This document shows, piece after piece, positions 39,780-48,616 of a DNA stretch of 64,000 nucleotides. The translations under genes and the position numbers were made by a program. The first letter of the stretch is position 1. Each line of letters opens with the position of its first letter. Origin of the DNA: Robertmurraya sp047302285 (GTDB taxonomy: Bacteria > Bacillota > Bacilli > Bacillales > Cytobacillaceae); contig NZ_CP154845.1 of NCBI RefSeq assembly GCF_047302285.1, forward strand, positions 4,278,001 through 4,342,000. The letters are read 5' to 3'. A model generated the notes under the pieces. It saw only the letters and a program-made list of their open reading frames with translations, was not told the DNA's origin and searched no databases.

Positions 39780-41330
39780 CTATTCCCACTCAATCGTTGC
39801 AGGTGGCTTACTTGTAATATCATACACTACGCGGTTGACATGACTAACTTCGTTCACGATACGTGTTGAAATCACTTCAAGGACATCCCAAGGAATTCTT
39901 GCCCAGTCTGATGTCATTCCATCAATGGAAGTAACGGCACGGATTCCAATTGTATAGTCGTATGTTCTCGCATCTCCCATGACACCGACACTGCGAATGT
40001 CCGGAAGAACGGTGAAGTATTGCCAAATGTCACGATCTAATCCAGCCTTTTTAATTTCTTCACGTAAAATCCAGTCAGATTCACGCACAATTTCAAGCTT
40101 GTCCTCTGAAATTTCTCCTAGAACACGGATTCCAAGACCTGGTCCTGGGAAAGGCTGTCTCCAAACAATCTCATCTGGAATTCCTAATTCTGTTCCTAAA
40201 GCACGAACTTCATCTTTAAAGAGGGTATTTAACGGTTCAATTAATGTAAATTGCATGTCTTCTGGAAGACCACCGACATTATGATGTGATTTAATCGTCT
40301 GTGCAGTCGCTGTACCACTTTCGATAATATCCGTGTATAGCGTACCTTGAGCAAGGAAATCAATTCCTTCAAGTTTCGTAGCTTCATCATCAAACACGTA
40401 AATAAATTCATTTCCGATAATTTTACGTTTTTTCTCCGGATCGCTAACCCCTTGAAGTTTGGATAAGAAACGGTCTTTCGCATCGACTTTAATGACGTTC
40501 ATATTGAAACCATCAGCAAAAGTTTTCATCACGCTGTCCGCTTCCCCTTTGCGTAATAAGCCATGGTCAACAAAAATACATGTTAATTGATCACCAATCG
40601 CTTTATGAATCAAAACCGCCACAACTGAAGAGTCTACCCCACCACTTAGAGCACAAAGTACTTTTTTATCTCCAACGGTTTGACGGATTTTTTCCATTTC
40701 AATTTCAATGAAGTTCTCCATTGACCAATTGCCTTTGCATTCACATACATTGAAAACAAAGTTCTTTAACAGTTCGTTTCCATATTGAGAATGGCGAACT
40801 TCTGGATGGAATTGAACCGCATAAAGGTTACGAGACTCATCACTCATTGCTGAAATGGGACATGAAGGACTTGTTGCATCAACGGAAAATCCTTCAGGTG
40901 CTTCAACAACTAGGTCACCATGACTCATCCATACAATTTGTTCCTGTGGAAGCTGACCAAAAATTCTAGTCTCATTTTCAATCTTAATTTCTGCTTTCCC
41001 GTACTCACGGTTCTTAGCCGGTTCTACCTTCCCATTAAAATGCTGCGTCATTAGCTGCATGCCATAGCAAATCCCCAAAACTGGGAGTCCTAATTCAAAA
41101 ATTGCTTCATCAGCACGGAAGGAATTTTCATCATAAACGCTGTTCGGACCACCAGAGAAAATAATTCCCGTTGCATTCATTTGCTTAATTTCTTCTGCCG
41201 TGATCGTATGTGGGTGAAGCTCACTATACACACCAAATTCACGTATTCTTCGCGTAATTAATTGATTATATTGACTCCCGAAATCCAACACGACAATTTT
41301 TTCTTGACTTTTCAAACCTTCAATCGTCAT
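39780..41330 (-). CDS. guaA: GMP synthase (glutamine-hydrolysing)
   Basis: 516 residues. It aminates XMP to GMP. N-terminal glutaminase domain with nucleophile Cys88 in LGICYGMQLM and His in VQFHPEV; P-loop pyrophosphatase motif ALSGGVDSSV in the synthetase domain; C-terminal dimerisation domain ending in SKPPATIEWE. Start ATG 41330 with GAGGTGA upstream. Preceded by its own guanine riboswitch, so the end product pathway controls the gene. Confidence 0.97.
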   Translation of the reverse strand: MTIEGLKSQEKIVVLDFGSQYNQLITRRIREFGVYSELHPHTITAEEIKQMNATGIIFSGGPNSVYDENSFRADEAIFELGLPVLGICYGMQLMTQHFNGKVEPAKNREYGKAEIKIENETRIFGQLPQEQIVWMSHGDLVVEAPEGFSVDATSPSCPISAMSDESRNLYAVQFHPEVRHSQYGNELLKNFVFNVCECKGNWSMENFIEIEMEKIRQTVGDKKVLCALSGGVDSSVVAVLIHKAIGDQLTCIFVDHGLLRKGEADSVMKTFADGFNMNVIKVDAKDRFLSKLQGVSDPEKKRKIIGNEFIYVFDDEATKLEGIDFLAQGTLYTDIIESGTATAQTIKSHHNVGGLPEDMQFTLIEPLNTLFKDEVRALGTELGIPDEIVWRQPFPGPGLGIRVLGEISEDKLEIVRESDWILREEIKKAGLDRDIWQYFTVLPDIRSVGVMGDARTYDYTIGIRAVTSIDGMTSDWARIPWDVLEVISTRIVNEVSHVNRVVYDITSKPPATIEWE

Positions 41331-41453
41331 CTCTTACGTTCACCTCATTATTCGTTCTCAGTCTAGTTTGCCTCAATATTCCCTTATAAACTCCATCTAA
41401 AAAGAGCTTCTATACAACCTCATAAACGGTACCTTTATCCAGTCCCTTAATAA

Positions 41454-41506
41454 AAAAACTAGAATCCCCCCTCATAAAAAATGATCTGAAGGCAGAATTC
41501 TAGTTT
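41454..41506 (-). terminator. Regulated terminator of the guaA leader
   Basis: AAACTAGAAT pairs with ATTCTAGTTT, followed by TTTTATT on the minus strand. It lies between the guaA riboswitch and guaA, and the 5' arm (GCCTTCA nearby) is close enough to P1 for switching. Confidence 0.8.
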
Positions 41507-41530
41507 CATAGCACAAATAGAATGATCCTG

Positions 41531-41601
41531 CCTTCATAGTCAAATCATTTAAGGTGATTCGGTAGAGACTCTCGGACCATATTACCGAGGATATATGAAG
41601 G
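41531..41601 (-). promoter_or_regulatory. Guanine riboswitch of guaA
   Basis: Minus strand: P1 CCTTCATA/TATGAAGG, J2/3 GAGTCTCTACC, loops TAATATGG and ACCTTAAAT. The ligand-pairing base is C (TTTGACTATG, opposite 41539). J2/3 differs at one position from the AAGTTTCTACC of the other two. Confidence 0.88.
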
Positions 41602-41666
41602 ATTCATGTATTAAACGCTCATCGTTTCCAATTAAGACATATTGTAACAACACGAAGATCGGCAGG

Positions 41667-43877
41667 TCAAGCTATTGTTTTTTTAATTAAATTTTCCCAC
41701 AATTCTTTAGTATTTTCCCAACTTCCATCTTGTAATTTTCCCTTATAAACATATTGCTCATAGGTGGAAGTTAAAGCGCTCATTTCTCCACTGGAAAAAT
41801 AATAATCGATATAGCGAGCATACTCTCTTAATGTCTGTTCTGGTTTTCTCTTTAATCCATATCGCTCCAATTGCTTCAGTAACGTAACATAAGCGACAGG
41901 GAAATCCTCATCCTTCTTCCTTTTCTTAAATCGGAACAGAAGATAGTATGGAAGCCACTTTAATCGTTTCAGATAGGTGATATAGGAAATCAACGCTAGA
42001 ATAATAATCGTTCCAGCAAACCATTCCCAACTCTTTTGTAAAAATTGTTTGATCTCATCCCACGAATCACTCCATGTAAAAGTCGAAGTTGAGGATCTGG
42101 CAGTCTCCTCTTTTTCTTCTGGCTTCTCCACTTCAGGGGCTTCTGGTGCTTCCAAAACATCATCTTGCTGATCCGTTTGCTCAGTATTGAGGTCATTGGA
42201 AATTTGAACATTATTGGAGAACCCTTTAGTTGGTTCAAACGGAACCCAGCCTACCTCAGGGAAAAATACTTCGACCCAAGAGTGAGCATTATTATTCGTG
42301 ATCTCGTATAGCCTTTGTCCTGAATCGGTCATTCCACGAAAATCGCCTTCCGTGTAGCCCTTTACCCAACGGGCAGGAATGCCAATGGATCGTAGCATCA
42401 CAACCATCGAAGTTGAAAAGTTATCACAATATCCCTTTTGCGTTTCAAAAAGAAATTGGTCGACATAATCCTCGTTTCTTCCAGGAACAGCCACATCCCG
42501 TTGGTCATATTGGAAATCGACGCGACCAAAATATTGTTCAATCATTTTTGCTTTGTCATACCAATTTTCTTTATCCTGAGTCAACTCAATTGCCAAGTCC
42601 CTTACTCTCTCAGGTAACGAATCAGGTAACTGTGTATAATGCTCCATAAACTCTTCTGTTAAAAGCGGATGGTTTTGATCCACCGCACTCGTCATTCTAC
42701 TCATACTAAATCTTGGAGATTCATATTCCACTGTATATTGACCAATTCCAGGAAGATTACCTAGCTCTGCGCCATATATTTTTTCCAAACTTACATCCAC
42801 TTCATAAGAATGACCCACATCATTTTCGACATGCTTTAAACCTAGTGGATAGATAATGTGTGGATACTGAGCAAGCGGTCTAACGATCGCAGTTCGTTCA
42901 TCCACTTTCATTTCCTCATCTGAATAACTGGAGATCGGAAACTCTTCATCCATATCAAAAGCGATTCTTTCTCCATTTTCTTCTGCAGATATCCAACCTT
43001 TCCCTGTATAGACATCCTTCGTTTCTACCTTCCAATATTGACGATGATCCGCTTCAGTCTCATACACAACCGTATCATCTGGTAAAAACGGACCTCCAAG
43101 ATTGGTATCATTCTCTCCATAGCCTACTTTTTTTGCTCCGGTCAAACCTTCACCACTATCTTGTGAATAAGACTTAATATATGGAACCGGATCCGGCCAA
43201 ATCGGACTTGCCTTCGGTGCAATATACCCAATAATAACACTGACTCCTAACATCACTACGAATGGAGCAAGCCATTTTTTCACAAAACCAGGTGGCATTT
43301 GTAATTTTTCACGGTCTAAAATGCGATAAAACGTCAGAATCCCCATAAGAGCAAAGCCCACTATGATTGTTCGTACAATCGCAAATTTCGCTTCATATGG
43401 GGTAAATGTATCAAGAACCGTAATATACAACAACGTCATGAAAAAGAAGATGAAGATTTGCTTACGATTGATGAGCCAGTAACGAAGTAAATAAGCCATC
43501 AGCCCAAGCAATATGAAGAAAAGAATACTGCGGAAATCATCAGTTAAGGAAGTCCAATCCCCTTGAAAAACCGCTCGCATATTATCGATTAAGCTATCTG
43601 CAATAGTGAGAAGCCATTTTAATCGAAAAAAAGACCCTTCGTAATACAAGAAATTAATCGTGTAAAGAACATATATCAGCTTAATTCCATTACGTAAAAA
43701 CACATTCACTTTCAGAAGTGCTAAAACAAGAGAAACGACTAAAAAGATAATAAAAACACCTAAATTCGCCGTGTCTGTTAGCTGCTCTAACGGTCTTAGC
43801 CACTCCCATAATAGAAAAAAGCCACAAATGTATAGACAGACATTCAGCATATTGCTTTTCACTTTTTCTCCACTCAT
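41667..43877 (-). CDS. yebA: Membrane transglutaminase-like protein YebA (TgpA type)
   Basis: 736 residues. N-terminal membrane region of about six segments (within 10-225), an extracellular transglutaminase-like domain with Cys484 (KGYCDNFSTS) and His532 (NNNAHSWVEVFF), a proline/glutamate-rich linker, one more membrane segment near 600, and a C-terminal cytoplasmic DUF4129-like tail. Substrate unknown. Start codon overlaps the yeaD stop (TAATG), giving a coupled yeaC-yeaD-yebA operon. Confidence 0.9.
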   Translation of the reverse strand: MSGEKVKSNMLNVCLYICGFFLLWEWLRPLEQLTDTANLGVFIIFLVVSLVLALLKVNVFLRNGIKLIYVLYTINFLYYEGSFFRLKWLLTIADSLIDNMRAVFQGDWTSLTDDFRSILFFILLGLMAYLLRYWLINRKQIFIFFFMTLLYITVLDTFTPYEAKFAIVRTIIVGFALMGILTFYRILDREKLQMPPGFVKKWLAPFVVMLGVSVIIGYIAPKASPIWPDPVPYIKSYSQDSGEGLTGAKKVGYGENDTNLGGPFLPDDTVVYETEADHRQYWKVETKDVYTGKGWISAEENGERIAFDMDEEFPISSYSDEEMKVDERTAIVRPLAQYPHIIYPLGLKHVENDVGHSYEVDVSLEKIYGAELGNLPGIGQYTVEYESPRFSMSRMTSAVDQNHPLLTEEFMEHYTQLPDSLPERVRDLAIELTQDKENWYDKAKMIEQYFGRVDFQYDQRDVAVPGRNEDYVDQFLFETQKGYCDNFSTSMVVMLRSIGIPARWVKGYTEGDFRGMTDSGQRLYEITNNNAHSWVEVFFPEVGWVPFEPTKGFSNNVQISNDLNTEQTDQQDDVLEAPEAPEVEKPEEKEETARSSTSTFTWSDSWDEIKQFLQKSWEWFAGTIIILALISYITYLKRLKWLPYYLLFRFKKRKKDEDFPVAYVTLLKQLERYGLKRKPEQTLREYARYIDYYFSSGEMSALTSTYEQYVYKGKLQDGSWENTKELWENLIKKTIA

Positions 43878-45097
43878 TATCCCCTATTCACCTCCGAAAA
43901 GGCTTTAGAAAAATGACCAGCGTGAACGAACATCACTCGTACCCCTCTTGCATTCGCTTCACTTTTCAAAACGATTTCTTTTTCAGTGGCCACTTCTTTT
44001 TCTTCTTTTATTAAAAATATCGTCAAGCTTCCTTTTCTCGCCGAAAACTGACTCGCTTTTTCGACTAACTCTCTTGTTAATTGAGAAGTGATGAGCATGA
44101 TGGAAGCATTTTGCCACATCATAAAACTCTCACTTTCAAGTACGGTATCTAATGTAACCGAGCTCCGATCCTTTATTTTCGCCAAGTGGTAAAATAACTG
44201 CTGTTGATAGGCTTCACCACTTTGAATCGGAAATTGTCCTCGTTCCTCACTATAAGTAAGAAGTCCAACTTGAGCACCTTTGCGCAAGATAGCCCTTAAA
44301 AGTGAGGCAGTAAAGGAGACAATGGCTTCAAACCGCTTTTCTGGAGCGCAGTCCATGATTAAAAGAACATCATGAGATTTTCTCTGTTCAAACTCTTTCG
44401 TCATAATATCATTTCTTTTCGCTGATGCCTTCCAATTAATCCAAGAATAACGATCCCCTGGCTGATATTCACGTATCCCAATCGCCATTGACGTATCGCG
44501 CTGAACCCTTTCCTTCGACGCAGTCATCCCTTGTTCATAGTGATTATCCATCGGTCGATACAGCAGATCTTTATAAGGAGGGTAAACGATGATTTTATCG
44601 TCCTCTGTTTCAAAATGGATTTGTCTTTCCACGAGCCCTAAAGGGTCACCAAATCGAATATGGATCCCTTTTAAGTGGTGCTCTCCTCGAGGGAGAGATT
44701 GAATCGTATACTCAAAATCGATTTCCTTCCGAAAATGGGGAAATACGAAAGCTTTCATCTGACTTTTTTGCATCGGAGCTAGTAGTTCATTACTTAAGTC
44801 ATCCTCGATTATCATATAAAAAAGAGGAAAAGATGAGGGGCGCTTCAATTTGATTTTCACGTTTAGCTTTTCGCCTGCATGGTATTCTTCTTTCACAAGC
44901 TCTCTTTTCACTGTCAATTGCTTAACCCCGAAGAATACCAGGACAATGCTGTACACGGCGAACGGAAGAAAGCTGTAAAATAAAAACCAACTTACAAATC
45001 CACCTTGAAACATCGCATAAGAAAAAGTCACCACTAGTAAAAATAAAAGGACTAAAAGCTTCCAAATATGCTTCATACGGTTTAGAAAATCTCTCAT
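43877..45097 (-). CDS. yeaD: DUF58 protein YeaD
   Basis: 406 residues. Two N-terminal membrane segments (about 13-30 and 33-55), then a beta-rich part and the DUF58 von Willebrand-like domain with GDRYSWINWKASAKRNDIMT. Usual partner of a MoxR ATPase and a transglutaminase protein; the three act together in envelope-related functions that are poorly known. Starts one base after yeaC. Confidence 0.9.
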   Translation of the reverse strand: MRDFLNRMKHIWKLLVLLFLLVVTFSYAMFQGGFVSWFLFYSFLPFAVYSIVLVFFGVKQLTVKRELVKEEYHAGEKLNVKIKLKRPSSFPLFYMIIEDDLSNELLAPMQKSQMKAFVFPHFRKEIDFEYTIQSLPRGEHHLKGIHIRFGDPLGLVERQIHFETEDDKIIVYPPYKDLLYRPMDNHYEQGMTASKERVQRDTSMAIGIREYQPGDRYSWINWKASAKRNDIMTKEFEQRKSHDVLLIMDCAPEKRFEAIVSFTASLLRAILRKGAQVGLLTYSEERGQFPIQSGEAYQQQLFYHLAKIKDRSSVTLDTVLESESFMMWQNASIMLITSQLTRELVEKASQFSARKGSLTIFLIKEEKEVATEKEIVLKSEANARGVRVMFVHAGHFSKAFSEVNRG

Positions 45098-45098
45098 T

Positions 45099-46055
45099 TT
45101 ATTTCACTAGCCTTTGAACCGGAATAGGCACACGAGCTAATACGCGTTGCATAACATCCTCTGCAGAAATCCCTTCAAACTTCGCCTCCGATTTTAAAAT
45201 AATTCGGTGAGCCAACACATATGGTGCTAAAAATTGAACATCATCCGGAAGCACATAGTCTCTTCTATACATATAGGCATAAGCCTGTGCCGCCTTCATA
45301 AGTGCAATCGATCCACGAGGACTGGCTCCTAAATAGACATTGCTGCTTGATCGTGTTTCATTGACGATATCAACAATGTAACGTTTTAACGTATCGTCAA
45401 CCGTTACTAGTTTAATATTTTCTTGTAGCTCACGAAGGTCATCTAAATCGATCACAGCTTCTAGTTCTTCAATCGGAGTCGACGTTTGAGCCCGACTTAA
45501 TACTTCCATTTCTTCTGCGATATCTGGATAGCCCATTTTCATTTTTAATAAAAAGCGATCGAGCTGTGCTTCTGGCAGTGGATATGTTCCTTCATACTCA
45601 ATTGGATTTTGAGTCGCCATAACAAAGAAAGGTTTTTCGAGTCGATGGGTTACACCGTCAATCGTCACGCTGCTTTCCTCCATCCCTTCAAGCAACGCAG
45701 ATTGAGTTTTAGGAGAGGTCCGGTTAATTTCATCTGCTAAAATAATGTTGCCCATAATCGGTCCTGGTCTGAATTGAAATTCCAGTTCCTTCGGATTGTA
45801 AATCGAAACACCTGTTACATCAGATGGAAGAAGATCAGGGGTAAATTGAATACGTCGAAATTTGGCGTTTACTGATTTAGCAAGTGCACGAACCATCATC
45901 GTTTTCCCTACACCAGGGACGTCCTCAAGGAGTACATGACCCCCAGAAAGCAAAGCAACCAAGCTTAATTCTGCCACATTTCTTTTTCCAATCATGACTC
46001 TTTCTATATTCTCTAAGATCTTTCCGATCGTTGGATTCATTTCTTCGTGTGTCAT
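45099..46055 (-). CDS. yeaC: MoxR-type AAA+ ATPase YeaC
   Basis: 318 residues. Walker A DVPGVGKT (K51), Walker B ILADEINRT, sensor-1 FVMATQNP and LPEAQLDRF (arginine finger region) are intact. MoxR ATPases act as chaperones that activate partner proteins; here the likely partners are YeaD and YebA. ATG 46055 with GGGAGGG fits best; a longer frame to 46097 has no ribosome site. First gene of the operon. Confidence 0.92.
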   Translation of the reverse strand: MTHEEMNPTIGKILENIERVMIGKRNVAELSLVALLSGGHVLLEDVPGVGKTMMVRALAKSVNAKFRRIQFTPDLLPSDVTGVSIYNPKELEFQFRPGPIMGNIILADEINRTSPKTQSALLEGMEESSVTIDGVTHRLEKPFFVMATQNPIEYEGTYPLPEAQLDRFLLKMKMGYPDIAEEMEVLSRAQTSTPIEELEAVIDLDDLRELQENIKLVTVDDTLKRYIVDIVNETRSSSNVYLGASPRGSIALMKAAQAYAYMYRRDYVLPDDVQFLAPYVLAHRIILKSEAKFEGISAEDVMQRVLARVPIPVQRLVK

Positions 46056-46343
46056 GCTTTCCCTCCCGCAATTTACTTTTGATGTTTTCTCTATCATACC
46101 TTAATTTCGCCACTATTCTGCAAAAATCCTCTTAAAAGGAGAAATTTAACAGTACGTTAATATGGTCATTTAAAATTTATCAGTTCGGTCGTTCTCTACT
46201 CTTACCCTCGTTTGTTGTCCTAATAACCTTGTATTATTGATGTAACTCCTGAGAGCTTGTTCTACTTCTTGCTACAGTCGAGTTAGTAGTTTGATATTGT
46301 CCGAAAGTTTCTATTATGGTAACAGATGTTTTAAGGGTAATAC

Positions 46344-46371
46344 TTGACCTTTTCTGAGAATAACTTATAAT
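46344..46371 (+). promoter_or_regulatory. Sigma-A promoter likely serving the tRNA-Arg gene
   Basis: TTGACC, 16 bases, TATAAT on the plus strand. No protein gene follows on this strand; the next transcribable unit is the truncated tRNA copy and the tRNA-Arg gene. Confidence 0.7.
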
Positions 46372-46428
46372 AGTTAATGCCTGCGCATTGGAAAATATGG
46401 GTATCTCAAAGAGATGCAGACACCACTC

Positions 46429-46684
46429 CTTGAGCAAGCTACCTGAAATCAGGACGACAGTTTCCTTTTGTGCGAACTAAAAAGCGTCCATTTTACCTTA
46501 TATGTCCCAGTAGCTCAGTAGGATAGAGCACGATCGAGTATGCTTCCTTGGTTTTTCCTCAGCGTACTGATTGAGCCGCTTCTTGAGCAAGCTACCTGAA
46601 ATCAGGACGACAGTTTCCTTTTGTGTGAACTAAAAAGCGTCCATACTACCTTTATATGTCCCAGTAGCTCAGTAGGATAGAGCA
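46429..46684 (+). repeat. Direct repeat of the tRNA upstream flank and tRNA 5' part
   Basis: 46429-46530 and 46582-46684 are about 97% identical: CTTGAGCAAGCTACCTGAAA, then AGGACGACAGTTTCC, CTAAAAAGCGTCCAT and the first 27 bases of the tRNA. A 51-base unique spacer (46531-46581) separates them. Each copy also carries ACAGTTTCCT, which recurs in the anticodon arm. Confidence 0.85.
46504..46530 (+). pseudogene. Truncated tRNA-Arg copy
   Basis: The first 27 bases of the tRNA-Arg gene (5' acceptor strand and D-arm) without anticodon arm, T-arm or 3' end. It is part of the upstream direct repeat. Confidence 0.8.
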
Positions 46685-46731
46685 ACAGTTTCCTAAACTG
46701 TAGGCCGGGGGTTCGAATCCCTTCTGGGACG
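46658..46731 (+). tRNA. tRNA-Arg (anticodon CCU)
   Basis: 74 bases. Acceptor stem GTCCCAG/CTGGGAC, D-arm AGCTCAGTAGGATAGAGC, anticodon stem-loop ACAGT-TTCCTAA-ACTGT (anticodon CCT), T-arm GGGGGTTCGAATCCC, discriminator G; CCA is not encoded. tRNA-Arg genes are common integration sites, and the accessory region starts directly behind it. Confidence 0.94.
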
Positions 46732-46734
46732 CTT

Positions 46735-46763
46735 AAAAGCCTTGAGATATCAAGGCTTTTTAT
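46735..46763 (+). terminator. Terminator after tRNA-Arg
   Basis: AAAGCCTTGA pairs with TCAAGGCTTT (loop GATA), followed by TTAT on the plus strand. Confidence 0.85.
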
Positions 46764-47049
46764 ATTGGTTTATAGAGCCATTCGATGAATTGCCGAAAAT
46801 TTGCCGAAAATGAAATTTGTATTTTTCATCAATTTTTAATACAGAGTTTAAATTTCATCTGGTATTACTTTCACCCTAATATTAAACTCCAAAAAATCTC
46901 TATCACTAATGCTCTCTACAATTTTCGAAACTGCCGTTCGAGTTCAATCGAATTTACATAATGGATCTATAATCCACTAACATCAAATCCAATTAAATAT
47001 GCAGAAACTCTTGAGGATTTTCTTAGAATTTCATCTATCAATTTTGGTA
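46764..47049. other. AT-rich gap at the island edge
   Basis: No gene seen. It contains the short direct repeat TTGCCGAAAA-T-TTGCCGAAAA (46791-46811), possibly junction debris from integration at the tRNA. Confidence 0.4.
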
Positions 47050-48135
47050 TTATCTAACTTTAAGGTTATTGCTAATATCTGACCAACCCGTTACCTTCCC
47101 ATCACTAAAAGTTATTGAGGAAAGGTCATATCCCCATCTATCACCTATGATAGAGCTAGGAGTTCCCATTGCATCAATTACATTTTGATAAGAACTACCT
47201 AGTGTAAATGAACTAACATTTAAATCTTTTTTCTCTATATTTACCTTAAGGTTATTGCCAATATCTGACCAACCTGTTACTTTTCCATCCCTAAAAGTTA
47301 TTGAAGAAAGGTCATAACCCCATCTATCACCTATGATAGAGCTAGGAGTTCCCATTATTTGTTTGACTTCATCTGGCGAAGAGCCTAGCGTAAAATAGGA
47401 TTTGTCTTGTGAGATAGTTTTATTTTCCTCGTTTATATTATTTCCATTTTCGGTTTCAATACCGGTGATTGGTTTAGTACTAATTTCAGAGCGCCTTTGT
47501 TCTAGTTCATTAATATAGTTCGCTTGTTCGTTAAAGTCCTTTAATACTGTCGTAAGCCGGTCTTCTAATATTGAATTGTCATGTAATAACTTATTATATT
47601 CCTCCTGTGAATATAAATAGGATTCTAGTTCTTCAATAGGCTCTAAATCACCTACTATATTTTCAAATAGATTTTTATCAAGTAGAAGAATTATTAGAAC
47701 AAAATTTAAGATTACTGAGAAAATAGCAAGAACACGCCAAACTTTTAATTGGCTAGTATTAAATTGTGGTTTTTCAGATTTTTCCTTATTATTACCTTCA
47801 TCAGCATTATCTGCTCTCTTACTTTTTTCATTATCTTCTTCCTTTTGTTTCTGTTTACTAGTATTTTTATCAGTTTCATAGTTTTTTTGATAAGTTCCAT
47901 TTTGATTATTTGCTTCTTGTTTTTTGTAGGAGTCATACATTTTATCGTAATTCATTCTTTTTAAATGACTGTTTAAGATGTCAAACGCTTGTTTTAAAAG
48001 AACAAACTCCTCATTACTCCCACCAGCATCTGGATGATATTTTTTTGCCTTATTTCTATATGCCTTTTTAATTTCGTCTTTGGAAGCATCTTTTGATACA
48101 CCTAACAGAGTATAGTAATCAATAAAACTATCCAT
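47050..48135 (-). CDS. J-domain membrane protein with two BamE/OmlA-like repeats
   Basis: 361 residues. N-terminal J domain (about 6-66) with HPD at 34-36, so it can probably stimulate an Hsp70/DnaK. A charged linker (70-130) leads to one membrane segment (135-153), then a coiled coil (165-215). Two near-identical repeats follow (248-298 and 310-360): FTLGSS, MGTPSSIIGDRWGYDLSSIT, DGKVTGWSDI. They resemble small BamE/SmpA-type folds. The J domain would be cytoplasmic and the repeats outside, or the reverse. ATG 48135 with GGGGTG. Not a DnaJ orthologue. Confidence 0.8.
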   Translation of the reverse strand: MDSFIDYYTLLGVSKDASKDEIKKAYRNKAKKYHPDAGGSNEEFVLLKQAFDILNSHLKRMNYDKMYDSYKKQEANNQNGTYQKNYETDKNTSKQKQKEEDNEKSKRADNADEGNNKEKSEKPQFNTSQLKVWRVLAIFSVILNFVLIILLLDKNLFENIVGDLEPIEELESYLYSQEEYNKLLHDNSILEDRLTTVLKDFNEQANYINELEQRRSEISTKPITGIETENGNNINEENKTISQDKSYFTLGSSPDEVKQIMGTPSSIIGDRWGYDLSSITFRDGKVTGWSDIGNNLKVNIEKKDLNVSSFTLGSSYQNVIDAMGTPSSIIGDRWGYDLSSITFSDGKVTGWSDISNNLKVR

Positions 48136-48616
48136 CAAAACACCCCAAAAGTACTAATAATATCTAAACTCAATTTACATCACATTGGAAATTTTTTCAA
48201 TGCGAATTGCCTTCATACCAAATAAAAGCCATATATGAGCACTATTGTTTCTTCAGAAAGAGTTAAATCTCAAACCTTACAAGTTTTTATTTCTGTTATT
48301 AAGTTCAATTCTCTTATTATATTAAATTCTTGCTTCTCCGCCACTTTAATTTTCGCAATTAATACACTTCTTTAAAAAATTTGATCTTACAGGATTTAAA
48401 CTGATTGTTACTGTTGATACTATTAGCAATCACATTAGCCCTCTAAAATACAAAAAGGTCAATGTCTTGGTTGTCCAAAGCATTGACCTATAAGTTTTAG
48501 TTTTTTATTGCGGTGGTCAGAGTCGATATTAACTTGTATTCCTTAATATTATAAGGTTTCACACTTGTAACGTGTAAAATGATTAGATGTTTAATCTTGT
48601 AAAGTTATTCTAATTA
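48136..48616. other. Gene-free gap with hsdR terminator
   Basis: No gene seen on either strand. Apart from the terminator at 48452-48489 it is plain AT-rich DNA. ATTGCGGTGGTCAGAGTCGAT (48507-48527, in part) recurs in altered form at 61403-61423. Confidence 0.5.
48452..48489 (-). terminator. Terminator downstream of hsdR
   Basis: AGGTCAATG pairs perfectly with CATTGACCT and is followed by TTTTTG on the minus strand, about 130 bp after the hsdR stop. Confidence 0.8.

Noticed and set aside
46234..46437. Minus-strand frame of 67 codons before the tRNA
   Set aside because: No ribosome site, biased composition, and it overlaps the tRNA promoter and the direct repeat.
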